A stretch of 6,296 nt of DNA from a candidate division Zixibacteria bacterium RBG_16_43_9 (GCA_001775355.1 MEWM01000143.1:3177-9472); one strand, 5' to 3'; positions 1 through 6,009 are shown, numbered from the stretch's first letter. Translations and numbers: made by a program. Notes: generated by a model from the sequence alone, not told the origin.

Positions 1-1584
1 CATTCCCTGACTTACGCTGAGCTTGAAAATAAGGTCGCTCTTTTTGCCAGGGGTCTGAAAGGCTCAGGGATAACTAAAAACGACAGGGTGGGGATAGTTT
101 CCGAGAACAGGCTTGAGTGGGGGATAGCTTATTTGGGAATTTTGAGCGCAGGAGGGATTGTTGTCCCCTTGGACCCACTGCTGAAATGCTCAGAAATGGA
201 AGCCTTGATTCGCGATTCAGGAATGAAGGGTCTGGTTACTTCAGGTAAATTCCTGGCTGATTTAATTGAGATCAAAAAGAAGTTGCCGGGACTTGATTTT
301 CTGGTTTGCATGGATGAGAAAAAAGAAAACGGAATATTTTCATTTTCCGAGATTCTGGAGAAAGGCAAAGTGAATAAATCAGAATTGCCTGAAGCTGTTC
401 CAGAGGATACTGCAGTGATAATCTACACTTCTGGTACAACCGGAAAATCCAAAGGGGTGATGCTTTCTCATAAGAACATAATGTCTGACGTCTGGGGAAC
501 AAAGGAGGCTTTGAAGCTTTATCCTGAAGATAATTTTCTTTCCCTTCTTCCCCTGCATCATACCTTTGAATGCACTGCCGGGCTTTTGATACCCTTTTCC
601 GGAGGATCCAGAGTCACCTATGCCCGCAGTTTAAAATCCAAAGAGATTTTAGAGGATGTAAAGAACAGTGGAGTCACCATTATTCTTGGAGTTCCTCTTT
701 TGTATGAAAAGCTTTTCACCAGTTTGAGTAAGAATATCCAGAAAAAATCTCTTTTGACCAGGGCTTCGTTTAAGCTGAGTTTTGGTTTTGTAAAAACTTT
801 TAAAAAATTATCTGGAATAAACCTGGGTAGAGCCGTTTTCAAAAGCCTGAGGGAGAAAGCCGAGCTTTCCAGTTTACGGATTTTAATCTGCGGGGCAGCT
901 CCTCTTCCCTCTATAATACCTGAATGCTTTGACCTCTTAGGCATCAAATTCTTACAGGGGTATGGCTTGACTGAGACCTCACCGGTTCTTACTTTAAATC
1001 CATACGACAAGCTCAAATATTCATCAGTCGGGTTGCCGATTCCGGGAGTCGAAATTAAAATTTTTGAGCCGGATAAGGATGGGGTTGGTGAGATTTTAGC
1101 TAAAGGGAATATGGTGATGAAAGGGTATTATAATAACCCTGAGGAGACAGATAAAGTTTTGAAAGATGGCTGGCTTTATACTGGAGATTTAGGCTGGAAA
1201 GATAAGGAGGGGTATTTTTATATAGTAGGTCGTAAGAAGAATGTCATCGTCTCCAGCGCAGGAAAGAATATCTATCCAGAGGAAATCGAGAATCAGCTTA
1301 TCCAATCCCCTTGTATCCTGGAAGCTTTAGTCTTGGGTAAAAAAGTCTCTGGTGGTGAAGAGGTAGAGGCAGTAATTGTGCCGAATCTGGAATACATTCA
1401 ACAGCTTCAGGGAGACAAAATTCCAGATGAGGAAAAACTTAGGCTCTTGATGAAACAGGAAATTGAAAAATGTTGTGAGGGGATTGCGGATTACAAAAGA
1501 GTAAAGCATTTCCAGATTAGGAAAGAAGAATTCGAGAAGACCTCGACAAGGAAGATAAAAAGATTTTTGTTTAAACAGATATAG
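1..1584 (+). CDS. Long-chain acyl-CoA synthetase (AMP-forming), 5' partial
   Basis: Activates a fatty acid with ATP to an acyl-adenylate and transfers it to CoA; probably cytoplasmic or membrane-associated. The frame is open from base 1 and already encodes typical family sequence (SLTYAELENKVALFARGL), so the GTG at 88 is internal and the true start lies upstream. About 527 codons are present, so probably only a few dozen N-terminal residues are missing. Visible ANL-superfamily motifs are the phosphate-binding loop YTSGTTGKSKG (424-456), YGLTETSP (961-984), YTGDLG with the ATP-ribose-binding Asp (1177-1194), the hinge GRKKN (from 1228), and the C-terminal KTSTRKIKRF, whose Lys at 1552-1554 fits the catalytic lysine. 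The stretch between the LPLHHTFE region and ICGAAPL resembles the long-chain (FadD/COG1022) group more than acetyl-CoA synthetases. Chain length is inferred; an acyl-ACP synthetase is possible. Ends with TAG and converges with the protease gene. Confidence 0.93.
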   Translation, partial: HSLTYAELENKVALFARGLKGSGITKNDRVGIVSENRLEWGIAYLGILSAGGIVVPLDPLLKCSEMEALIRDSGMKGLVTSGKFLADLIEIKKKLPGLDFLVCMDEKKENGIFSFSEILEKGKVNKSELPEAVPEDTAVIIYTSGTTGKSKGVMLSHKNIMSDVWGTKEALKLYPEDNFLSLLPLHHTFECTAGLLIPFSGGSRVTYARSLKSKEILEDVKNSGVTIILGVPLLYEKLFTSLSKNIQKKSLLTRASFKLSFGFVKTFKKLSGINLGRAVFKSLREKAELSSLRILICGAAPLPSIIPECFDLLGIKFLQGYGLTETSPVLTLNPYDKLKYSSVGLPIPGVEIKIFEPDKDGVGEILAKGNMVMKGYYNNPEETDKVLKDGWLYTGDLGWKDKEGYFYIVGRKKNVIVSSAGKNIYPEEIENQLIQSPCILEALVLGKKVSGGEEVEAVIVPNLEYIQQLQGDKIPDEEKLRLLMKQEIEKCCEGIADYKRVKHFQIRKEEFEKTSTRKIKRFLFKQI

Positions 1585-1589
1585 CGGTA

Positions 1590-1610
1590 GGATAGACTTT
1601 CAGTCTGTCC
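1590..1610. repeat. Stem-loop 1 of the convergent cluster, GTAG-headed
   Basis: A 9-base arm (1590-1598, GGATAGACT), a 3-base loop and the partner arm AGTCTGTCC (1602-1610) pair with a single G-U. GTAG at 1587-1590 sits at the 5' foot, as in REP elements. It starts 6 bases after the synthetase stop codon. No T-run follows, so termination is not the obvious role. Confidence 0.6.
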
Positions 1611-1615
1611 TTCTG

Positions 1616-1645
1616 GTGGTGTCAGGAGGTAACTCCTGACACCAC
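1616..1645. repeat. Stem-loop 2, perfect 13-bp stem with GTAA loop
   Basis: GTGGTGTCAGGAG (1616-1628) pairs perfectly with CTCCTGACACCAC (1633-1645) around a GTAA loop. It is the only member of the nearby set lacking a GTAG foot; it has GTGG instead. No T-run follows. It could stabilise the 3' ends of both converging transcripts. Confidence 0.7.
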
Positions 1646-1671
1646 GTTTAGTTTGAATCAAATATCGAGCG

Positions 1672-1708
1672 GTAGAGACGCATGGCCATGCGTCTCTACG
1701 TCTTTTTT
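1672..1708 (+). terminator. 28-bp perfect palindrome followed by T6; possible terminator
   Basis: GTAGAGACGCATGG (1672-1685) is followed directly by its exact reverse complement (1686-1699); as RNA it would form a 12-bp stem with a GGCC loop. After GTC comes a run of six T (1703-1708), so a plus-strand transcript from the acyl-CoA synthetase could terminate here, 88 bases past its stop. The 3-base gap before the T-run weakens this call. The palindrome carries GTAG at the 5' end of both strands and also belongs to the local palindrome set, so it may be a repeat first and a terminator second. Confidence 0.45.
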
Positions 1709-1712
1709 AAAT

Positions 1713-1736
1713 GTCAGACAGGAATGTCTGACCTAC
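1713..1736 (-). repeat. Stem-loop 4, GTAG-headed on the minus strand
   Basis: GTCAGACA (1713-1720) pairs with TGTCTGAC (1725-1732) around GGAA. On the minus strand GTAG (complement of 1733-1736) lies directly 5' of the hairpin, so this copy is oriented opposite to the next one. The two GTAG tetranucleotides face each other three bases apart, an arrangement like paired REPs in a BIME. Confidence 0.6.
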
Positions 1737-1739
1737 TCC

Positions 1740-1767
1740 GTAGGGGCGTTCAAATGAACGCACCTAC
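1740..1767. repeat. Stem-loop 5, near-perfect palindrome with GTAG on both strands
   Basis: GTAGGGGCGTTCA (1740-1752) and TGAACGCACCTAC (1755-1767) pair over 13 positions with one mismatch (G1745 against A1762) around AA. GTAG begins the element on both strands. It ends 2 bases from the stop codon of the minus-strand protease gene, so it lies at the 3' end of that message. Confidence 0.65.
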
Positions 1768-1769
1768 CT

Positions 1770-3614
1770 TTAAATCAAACTCTTCAGCTTAAAAGTTATT
1801 TCTTTTTCCTTTTCGTCTTTTTTCAACTGTAATTTTATCTTAGTCCCGTCTTTGCCGGACAGAAGGTCTCTTAGCTGGCTCAGGGAATATTTGGTGGCCG
1901 GCTCGCCGTTTATGAAGATTATCTCTTCGCCCGGCTCTATTTTAGCCTTTTCTGCGGGATAACCGGCATAAATCCTCTGAATCAGGAATTTCCCATCCTT
2001 CCATAGTATCATCAGCCCGCTTTTATCGAATTCGTCCTTCTGGTCAAAGTAATCATTCTTCTCCAGTATCACCTTTTTATGTTCATAATCGAAGATCACC
2101 TTAAATCTCTTAAAAACCGCCCCGCCTATATTCCCTTGTGTTTTCTCACTTTTGAAGGCACCCTCTTCTGCCAAGCTTAAGCCGGTTATTGGCTCTTTAA
2201 TCGTAAAATTTCCTATCTGTATCGCTTTTATTCTGGTCTGCAAGGATTTGGTCTCGCCTCCAATCCCTGCTCCCCCAAAAGCCTCAATGGCATCAGGATA
2301 TCTTTTCAAAAATCCGTTTTCCTTTACAAAAGGTGCATGCAGGTCCAGACTTTTTCTGGAGCCGGTATCTAAATTAAATATCCCTTCATATTTTCCATCT
2401 ATAATCGCCTTGATATGTGGGGTATTGCCATAAAGGTCTATCTCTAAGATTTCGCCTTTTCCAGAATAATTGAAAACTTTCGGGTCATAAAAAGTTATAA
2501 TATTTTTCTGGTAATCTATCTCAAAGACAAACCGGCTCAAAAAATCATAACCTAAAATCCCGTCCATCTCCCTGCCTTCATAAATATTCATCGGGCTTAA
2601 ATTCAAACTGACGATTTTCTGCCGGGACATCTTAAGGTCACCTAACTGCAGAGACTGGAGCTCTAAAATCCCGGCATCCTCAGATCCGCCTACACCTTTG
2701 GCTTCAAATTTACCGGTAATCTCCAGGCCTATACTTTTGGCAAAGGTCAAATCGATACAGGAAGCACCAGCACCGGTATCCAGGAGAAAATAGGCTGGAT
2801 ATGTGCCGTTGACCAGGACCTTTATATAAATGTGGTTGTTGGCTAATTCAAAGGGAACAGTGGTTTTTCCGTCTGGAGTGGAGAACGCATAATCTTTGAC
2901 CTTCTCCTGTGGCATCTGGAAAATTGAAGGGTCCACTTCTAGATTGAATTTGACCTCAGTAGCAACAACATCCACATCGTATTGGGGCTTACCTGTGGTG
3001 GCATGCGAATGAAACGGTATTTTTACCCCCTGGAACTCACGATAGTCCGTGAGGTAAGTAGTAGCCACATCTATATCCATCTTCTGCTGGTATTTGTCCA
3101 GAAGGTAAGTCTCTTTATTGATGAAAAGCTTGCGCGGTTCGCCTCCTTCTGGTTTTATCTGTACAACATAATATTGTCCCAGACTGTCCTTTTCGTCACC
3201 TAAGTAAGTCAGGTCCCTTTTATATTCATCCGGGAAAAAATAGAGGAAATTTCCGAAATAGTTCTCAGTCCAGGCAAAAGACTTCTCAATTTTCTCCAAT
3301 TCCCTTATTTTTCCGTTCTGGTCTTTGGTCCAGTAGATGTTTCCATCTGTGCCGGTGCTTACCTTAAGAATCTTGAAGTCCACATCCTGACGGGAGAGAG
3401 TAGGAAACTCTGAGTAAGAAGTAAACTCCCCCTGCAGCCCACTTGTACTGATGGTCCCTTTGACATAGGTCGTTTTTATTTTCAGAAGGTTCTCCTTCCC
3501 GCCCATCGCCTGAAGATGCCTGGTGAGTATCTCCTCAGCCGGCATTACCTGACTGAAAGCACACAGTATAAGAGCCAGCAGGATAGTCAGAGATAAACTT
3601 ATCCTTTTTCTCAT
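1770..3614 (-). CDS. Secreted double retropepsin-like aspartyl protease with PDZ domain
   Basis: Predicted periplasmic or surface-facing protein of 614 residues. Residues 1-26 form a signal peptide: basic MRKR, a hydrophobic stretch, then likely cleavage near MPA/EE. Residues ~27-235 resemble LolA/outer-membrane lipoprotein-sorting folds (many beta-type repeats, TYLTDYREFQGVKIPFHS). Residues ~250-380 are a retropepsin-like domain with active-site DTGA (279-282) and the downstream GILGYDFL (352-359). Residues ~385-520 repeat this plan with DTGS (416-419) and GNIGGAVF (494-501). A PDZ domain covers ~533-612. Two DTG motifs in one chain suggest a pepsin-like intramolecular active site instead of a homodimer. 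The ATG at 3612-3614 is preceded by AGGAG (complement of 3620-3624) at 5 bases, which fixes the start. Substrate unknown; neighbours give no clue. Family assignment is by motif recognition only. Confidence 0.88.
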   Translation of the reverse strand: MRKRISLSLTILLALILCAFSQVMPAEEILTRHLQAMGGKENLLKIKTTYVKGTISTSGLQGEFTSYSEFPTLSRQDVDFKILKVSTGTDGNIYWTKDQNGKIRELEKIEKSFAWTENYFGNFLYFFPDEYKRDLTYLGDEKDSLGQYYVVQIKPEGGEPRKLFINKETYLLDKYQQKMDIDVATTYLTDYREFQGVKIPFHSHATTGKPQYDVDVVATEVKFNLEVDPSIFQMPQEKVKDYAFSTPDGKTTVPFELANNHIYIKVLVNGTYPAYFLLDTGAGASCIDLTFAKSIGLEITGKFEAKGVGGSEDAGILELQSLQLGDLKMSRQKIVSLNLSPMNIYEGREMDGILGYDFLSRFVFEIDYQKNIITFYDPKVFNYSGKGEILEIDLYGNTPHIKAIIDGKYEGIFNLDTGSRKSLDLHAPFVKENGFLKRYPDAIEAFGGAGIGGETKSLQTRIKAIQIGNFTIKEPITGLSLAEEGAFKSEKTQGNIGGAVFKRFKVIFDYEHKKVILEKNDYFDQKDEFDKSGLMILWKDGKFLIQRIYAGYPAEKAKIEPGEEIIFINGEPATKYSLSQLRDLLSGKDGTKIKLQLKKDEKEKEITFKLKSLI

Positions 3615-3641
3615 AACGACTCCTGGTTTAAGGTTGAGAGA

Positions 3642-3674
3642 ATAATACTATAAAAACTACGCCGGGAAAAGCAA
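3642..3674 (-). promoter_or_regulatory. Weak candidate promoter for the protease gene
   Basis: Reading the minus strand, TTGCTT (complement of 3669-3674) and TATAGT (complement of 3647-3652) are separated by 16 bases. A second -10-like hexamer, TATTAT, follows at 3642-3647. The -10 boxes match the sigma-70 consensus at 5 of 6 positions; the -35 matches at only 3. Position is right, about 28 to 38 bases upstream of the start codon. Confidence 0.35.
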
Positions 3675-3696
3675 AAAAGTTCCAGAAATGTTTTTC

Positions 3697-3721
3697 GTAG
3701 GGACAGAACAGTGTTCTGTCC
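3697..3721 (+). repeat. GTAG-headed palindrome in the divergent region
   Basis: GTAG (3697-3700) directly precedes GGACAGAACA (3701-3710), which is the exact reverse complement of TGTTCTGTCC (3712-3721) around a single G. The layout matches the stem-loops at 1590-1767, but the stem sequence differs. It lies about 85 bases upstream of the protease start. Confidence 0.6.
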
Positions 3722-3760
3722 AATTAGAGCAGGGAGCGCGACTACTGCCCGTGCCAGAAT

Positions 3761-3851
3761 TGTCATTCTGAGCCCAAAGGGCGAAGAATCTGTTAAATTT
3801 GCCCCCAAGGAAGATTCTTCGGTCGTCCATCTGGACTCCCTCAGAATGACA
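3761..3851. repeat. 91-base nested inverted repeat (MITE-like)
   Basis: The ends TGTCATTCTGAG (3761-3772) and CTCAGAATGACA (3840-3851) are exact 12-bp inverted repeats. Inside them CGAAGAATCT (3782-3791) pairs exactly with AGATTCTTCG (3812-3821). As RNA or single-stranded DNA the whole unit folds into one long hairpin with two paired blocks. No open reading frame of interest and no clear target-site duplication at its flanks. From memory, elements with TGTCATTCTGAG ends and GAAGAATCT cores occur in many copies in uncultivated bacterial genomes. Copy number in this genome cannot be seen here. Confidence 0.7.
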
Positions 3852-3867
3852 GCTTTCGATATTTCCA

Positions 3868-3899
3868 TTGACAAAAAAACAAAAAAGTCTAATTTATAT
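3868..3899 (+). promoter_or_regulatory. Probable ars promoter
   Basis: A perfect -35 hexamer TTGACA lies at 3868-3873. The -10 is less clear: TAATTT (3890-3895, 16-base spacer), TTTATA (3893-3898, 19) and TATATC (3895-3900, 21) are candidates within an AT-rich stretch. Placement just ahead of an AT-rich palindrome and arsR fits a repressible ars promoter. The TTG of this -35 box also opens the arsR frame, which is one reason not to use it as a start codon. Confidence 0.55.
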
Positions 3900-3902
3900 C
3901 CG

Positions 3903-3928
3903 TATATTCGAATATATGAATATATTCG
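3903..3928. promoter_or_regulatory. Candidate ArsR operator (overlapping AT-rich palindromes)
   Basis: Two exact palindromes overlap: TATATTCGAATATA (3903-3916) and CGAATATA-TGAA-TATATTCG (3909-3928). AT-rich inverted repeats with TTC/GAA-type half-sites are typical operators of ArsR/SmtB-family repressors. The site lies just downstream of the -10 region and upstream of the arsR start, so repressor bound here would block transcription initiation. Its right edge touches the arsR ribosome binding site. Binding is inferred from location and symmetry. Confidence 0.6.
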
Positions 3929-3936
3929 GGAGAGTC

Positions 3937-4284
3937 ATGCAGAGACAAATTAAGATGATTAAAGCTTTGGGGGATGAGACCCGGCTTCGGATTTTGAAAC
4001 TCCTCTTAAAAAGGGAACTCTGCGTTTGTGAGTTAGAAGCGGCGCTGAGCCTTCCCCAGTCCAGAGTCTCCAGACATCTTACGGTTCTCCGTTCATTAGG
4101 TCTGGTAGAGGATAGAAGAGAGGGCACCTGGATTTTTTACTCCTTATTTAAATCCCAAAATGATTTTGAAAAATCGGTAATTCAAATAATAAGAAATTCT
4201 CTATCCGATAGTGAACTGGTAAATCAGGATGAGAAAAGATTAAAAAGAAAACTTTCTCAAGTTTATGCCTACAAATGCAAGTAA
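3937..4284 (+). CDS. arsR: ArsR-family arsenite-responsive repressor
   Basis: Winged-helix metalloregulator of 115 residues that represses the ars genes and releases DNA when As(III) binds. ALGDETRLRIL (10-20) opens the family fold. ELCVCEL (27-33) is the classic inducer motif on the alpha-3 helix, with C29 and C31; the third Cys of the R773 type is replaced by E34, and C114 near the C-terminus might contribute. LPQSRVSRHLTVLRSLGLV (39-57) is the helix-turn-helix, and REGTWIFYSL (61-70) the wing. I chose ATG 3937 because GGGAG (3928-3932) precedes it by 4 bases. ATG 3916 lies inside the putative operator, the TTG at 3868 is the -35 box, and ATG 3955 has a poorer ribosome site. First gene of the arsenic cluster, probably autoregulated through 3903-3928. 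Confidence 0.92.
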   Translation: MQRQIKMIKALGDETRLRILKLLLKRELCVCELEAALSLPQSRVSRHLTVLRSLGLVEDRREGTWIFYSLFKSQNDFEKSVIQIIRNSLSDSELVNQDEKRLKRKLSQVYAYKCK

Positions 4285-4311
4285 ATCCAATTAAAAAACA
4301 GGAGTCATCAA

Positions 4312-4407
4312 ATGAGTCAAATCTGTGGCCGCCCTACAGGCGTTCTGAACTCATCCCCTGCCCCTTCTCTTAAAAAGAGAAGGGGGCAAAACTCCCTCTC
4401 TTTTTAA
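4312..4407 (+). CDS. Short ORF with strong Shine-Dalgarno, possible remnant or leader
   Basis: AGGAG (4300-4304) stands 7 bases before an ATG at 4312, better than the signal of acr3 itself, and 27 bases after the arsR stop. The frame encodes 31 residues beginning MSQICGRPTGVLNSS and ends at TAA 4405. Its second half lies in the hairpin repeat at 4349-4427, so that part is unlikely to be selected protein. It may be the start of a former operon gene broken by repeat insertion, a leader peptide, or chance. I recognise no family. Confidence 0.3.
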   Translation: MSQICGRPTGVLNSSPAPSLKKRRGQNSLSF

Positions 4408-4427
4408 GAGAGGGAGTCAGGGTGAGT
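4349..4427. repeat. Composite double-hairpin repeat between arsR and acr3
   Basis: Hairpin A pairs CCCCTTCTCTT (4361-4371) with AAGAGAAGGGG (4375-4385) around AAA. Hairpin B pairs ACTCCCTCTCTT (4391-4402) with AAGAGAGGGAGT (4406-4417) around TTT. The two hairpins are diverged inverted copies of each other. Outer segments ACTCATCCCCTG (4349-4360) and CAGGGTGAGT (4418-4427) also pair, with two extra bases on the left arm. Neither hairpin is followed by a T-run, so full termination is not indicated, but partial attenuation or mRNA processing between arsR and acr3 is possible. It resembles dispersed intergenic repeats of uncultivated bacteria. Confidence 0.65.
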
Positions 4428-4540
4428 TACTTAATTGCAAGCTAAGGTCCGAGAAACGGATACTAACGACTTGCGGCTACCCTCTTCGCTAATAGGCTTG
4501 AGGGCACATGAATCATATATAAAACGTGAGCATCTAATTT
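4428..4540 (+). other. Unassigned leader segment upstream of acr3
   Basis: No gene is apparent. Short complementary pairs are GCAAG (4437-4441) with CTTGC (4470-4474), TCCG (4448-4451) with CGGA (4457-4460), and CCCTC (4480-4484) with GAGGG (4500-4504). An AT-rich TATATAAAA stretch (4516-4524) could serve as a -10 for a separate acr3 promoter, but I see no well-spaced -35. No known riboswitch consensus was recognised. Confidence 0.3.
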
Positions 4541-5602
4541 ATGAAAGAGAAAGGTAAAAAACTTTCCTTCCTGGACAGGTTTTTGACTCTCTGGATTTTT
4601 TCGGCAATGGCGCTGGGCGTGGGGATAGGCTATTTTGCACCGGATATAACTAAATTCATTGCCGGTTTACAGGTAGGAACTACCTCTATTCCCATAGCCA
4701 TCGGTCTGATTTTGATGATGTATCCGCCACTGGCAAAGGTGAGATATGAGGAGCTGGGCAAGGTCTTCAAAGATATTAAAGTAGTGACTTTATCACTTAT
4801 CCAGAACTGGGTCATAGGTCCGATTCTGATGTTTTTTCTGGCCATCCTTTTTTTGCGCAATCAGCCTCATCTGATGTATGGAGTTATCCTCATCGGGCTG
4901 GCACGCTGCATCGCGATGGTGATCGTATGGAATCAACTGGCTGGAGGGGATACAGAGTATGCTGCAGCCCTGGTTGGTTTGAACTCACTTTTTCAGGTCT
5001 TTTTCTATTCTATTTATGCTTACCTTTTCATAACCATTCTTCCCAAATTGTTTGGAATGGCAGAGGGAATCACGGTAAGTGTGACCATAGGGCAGATTGC
5101 CAGAAGCGTGTTTGTCTACCTGGGTGTACCTTTCATCGCGGGGATAATCACCCGCTTTGCCCTGATAAAAGCCAAGAACAAAAGCTGGTACGAAGAAAAA
5201 TTTATCCCTAAAATCTCTCCTGTAACCCTGATTGCCCTGCTCTTCACCATTATCGTTATGTTCTCCCTTAAAGGAAATTATATTGTTCAGCTTCCTTTAG
5301 ATGTGATCAAAGTGGCTATCCCCCTGGTCATTTACTTCCTGCTTATGTTCTTCGTCAGTTTCTATATGTCTTACAAACTTGGGGTCAATTATCCAAAGAC
5401 GACAACTCTTTCCTTCACTGCCGCCAGCAATAATTTTGAATTAGCCATTGCGGTGGCAGTCGCGGTTTTCGGCATAAACTCTGAAGAGGCTTTCGCCACC
5501 GTGATTGGACCTCTGTTAGAAGTGCCTGTTCTGATAAGTCTGGTAAATGTAGCTTTGCGGTTTAGGAAAAAATACTTTAAAGAAGAAGAGTCCATTACTT
5601 AG
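4541..5602 (+). CDS. acr3: Acr3-type arsenite efflux permease
   Basis: Inner-membrane exporter of As(III), here 353 residues, the usual bacterial Acr3 length, with about ten hydrophobic segments. Diagnostic sequences are [13 protein letters not shown] (60-72), [13 protein letters not shown] (119-131) containing the conserved Cys (C123) needed for arsenite transport, [15 protein letters not shown] (292-306) with E300, and [12 protein letters not shown] (323-334) with E327. This is the BASS-superfamily Acr3 family, not the unrelated ArsB. ATG 4541 is the first in-frame start after a TAA at 4535. Its ribosome site is weak (GTGAG at 4526-4530, 10 bases away). The stop is 3 bases before arsC, so the two genes are likely translationally coupled. 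A 256-base gap separates it from arsR. No truncation or missing key residue seen. Confidence 0.96.
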   Translation: MKEKGKKLSFLDRFLTLWIFSAMALGVGIGYFAPDITKFIAGLQVGTTSIPIAIGLILMMYPPLAKVRYEELGKVFKDIKVVTLSLIQNWVIGPILMFFLAILFLRNQPHLMYGVILIGLARCIAMVIVWNQLAGGDTEYAAALVGLNSLFQVFFYSIYAYLFITILPKLFGMAEGITVSVTIGQIARSVFVYLGVPFIAGIITRFALIKAKNKSWYEEKFIPKISPVTLIALLFTIIVMFSLKGNYIVQLPLDVIKVAIPLVIYFLLMFFVSFYMSYKLGVNYPKTTTLSFTAASNNFELAIAVAVAVFGINSEEAFATVIGPLLEVPVLISLVNVALRFRKKYFKEEESIT

Positions 5603-5605
5603 AAA

Positions 5606-6001
5606 ATGAAATCAAAGATTCTGTTCGTTTGCATAGAGAACTCCTGCCGGAGCCAGATGGCAGAGGGGTTTGCTAAATTTTATGGGAAGGATAAGATAGA
5701 AGCTTTCAGCGCAGGCTCAAATCCTTCAGGAAAAGTTAATGAATTGGCAATTGAGGTGATGAAAGAAAAAGGGATTAATATTTCTGGACAAGAATCCAAA
5801 GGATTTAAGGACCTGCCCTATGAAAGCTTCGACTTTGTGATAACTATGGGATGCGGAGACGTATGTCCTTTTGTGCCAGCCAAACAGAGGATTGAGTGGC
5901 AGATAGAAGACCCCAAGGGGGAATCTAAAGAGAAGTATAGGGAGGTTAGGGATAAGATAGAAGAGAAGATTAAAAAATTTTTGAAGAAAACCGATTCTTG
6001 A
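5606..6001 (+). CDS. arsC: Thioredoxin-coupled arsenate reductase (LMW phosphatase fold)
   Basis: Cytoplasmic enzyme reducing As(V) to As(III), which Acr3 then exports. The 131 residues match the family length. The phosphatase loop VCIENSCRSQMAEG (8-21) carries the CX5R motif with nucleophile C9 and R15. The redox relay cysteines are C83 and C87 in MGCGDVCPFVPA (81-92); the pair spacing CX3C is tighter than the CX6C of the S. aureus pI258 enzyme but is familiar in this family. EDPKGES (101-107) gives the conserved Asp-Pro. The triple-Cys arrangement supports arsenate reduction over plain tyrosine phosphatase activity, with thioredoxin as likely reductant (inferred). It starts 3 bases after the acr3 stop, without a strong ribosome site of its own. 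The stop is 9 bases from the attC-like palindrome. Confidence 0.95.
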   Translation: MKSKILFVCIENSCRSQMAEGFAKFYGKDKIEAFSAGSNPSGKVNELAIEVMKEKGINISGQESKGFKDLPYESFDFVITMGCGDVCPFVPAKQRIEWQIEDPKGESKEKYREVRDKIEEKIKKFLKKTDS

Positions 6002-6009
6002 AGAAAAGA

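Noticed and set aside
88..1584. GTG at 88 as the true start of the acyl-CoA synthetase
   Set aside because: Codons 1-87 are open in the same frame and encode well-conserved N-terminal family sequence, so the gene continues past the window edge.
1590..1767. CRISPR array or tandem repeats
   Set aside because: The palindromes differ in sequence and spacing; there is no constant repeat with unique spacers.
2152..2433. Plus-strand open frame opposite the protease gene
   Set aside because: It lies wholly inside the well-supported minus-strand protease coding sequence, has no recognisable domain, and is an antisense shadow.
1770..3614. Lipoprotein signal around Cys18 of the protease
   Set aside because: The residues before the Cys (LIL) do not fit the lipobox, which needs a small residue directly before the Cys; a Sec signal peptide cleaved near residue 26 fits better.
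3868..3936. N-terminal extension of ArsR from TTG 3868 or ATG 3916
   Set aside because: The TTG belongs to a perfect -35 box, the extension translates promoter and operator DNA, and the ATG at 3937 has a suitable ribosome site and gives the normal family start.
3611..3953. Open frames on both strands between the protease and arsR
   Set aside because: They run through the inverted repeats and promoter elements, and their peptides (such as VILSPKGEESV) are typical translations of dispersed repeats.
4428..4540. Riboswitch or second attC site upstream of acr3
   Set aside because: Only short, isolated complementary pairs are present; no known aptamer core, and the CTAAC at 4463-4467 has no matching GTTAG partner in the segment.
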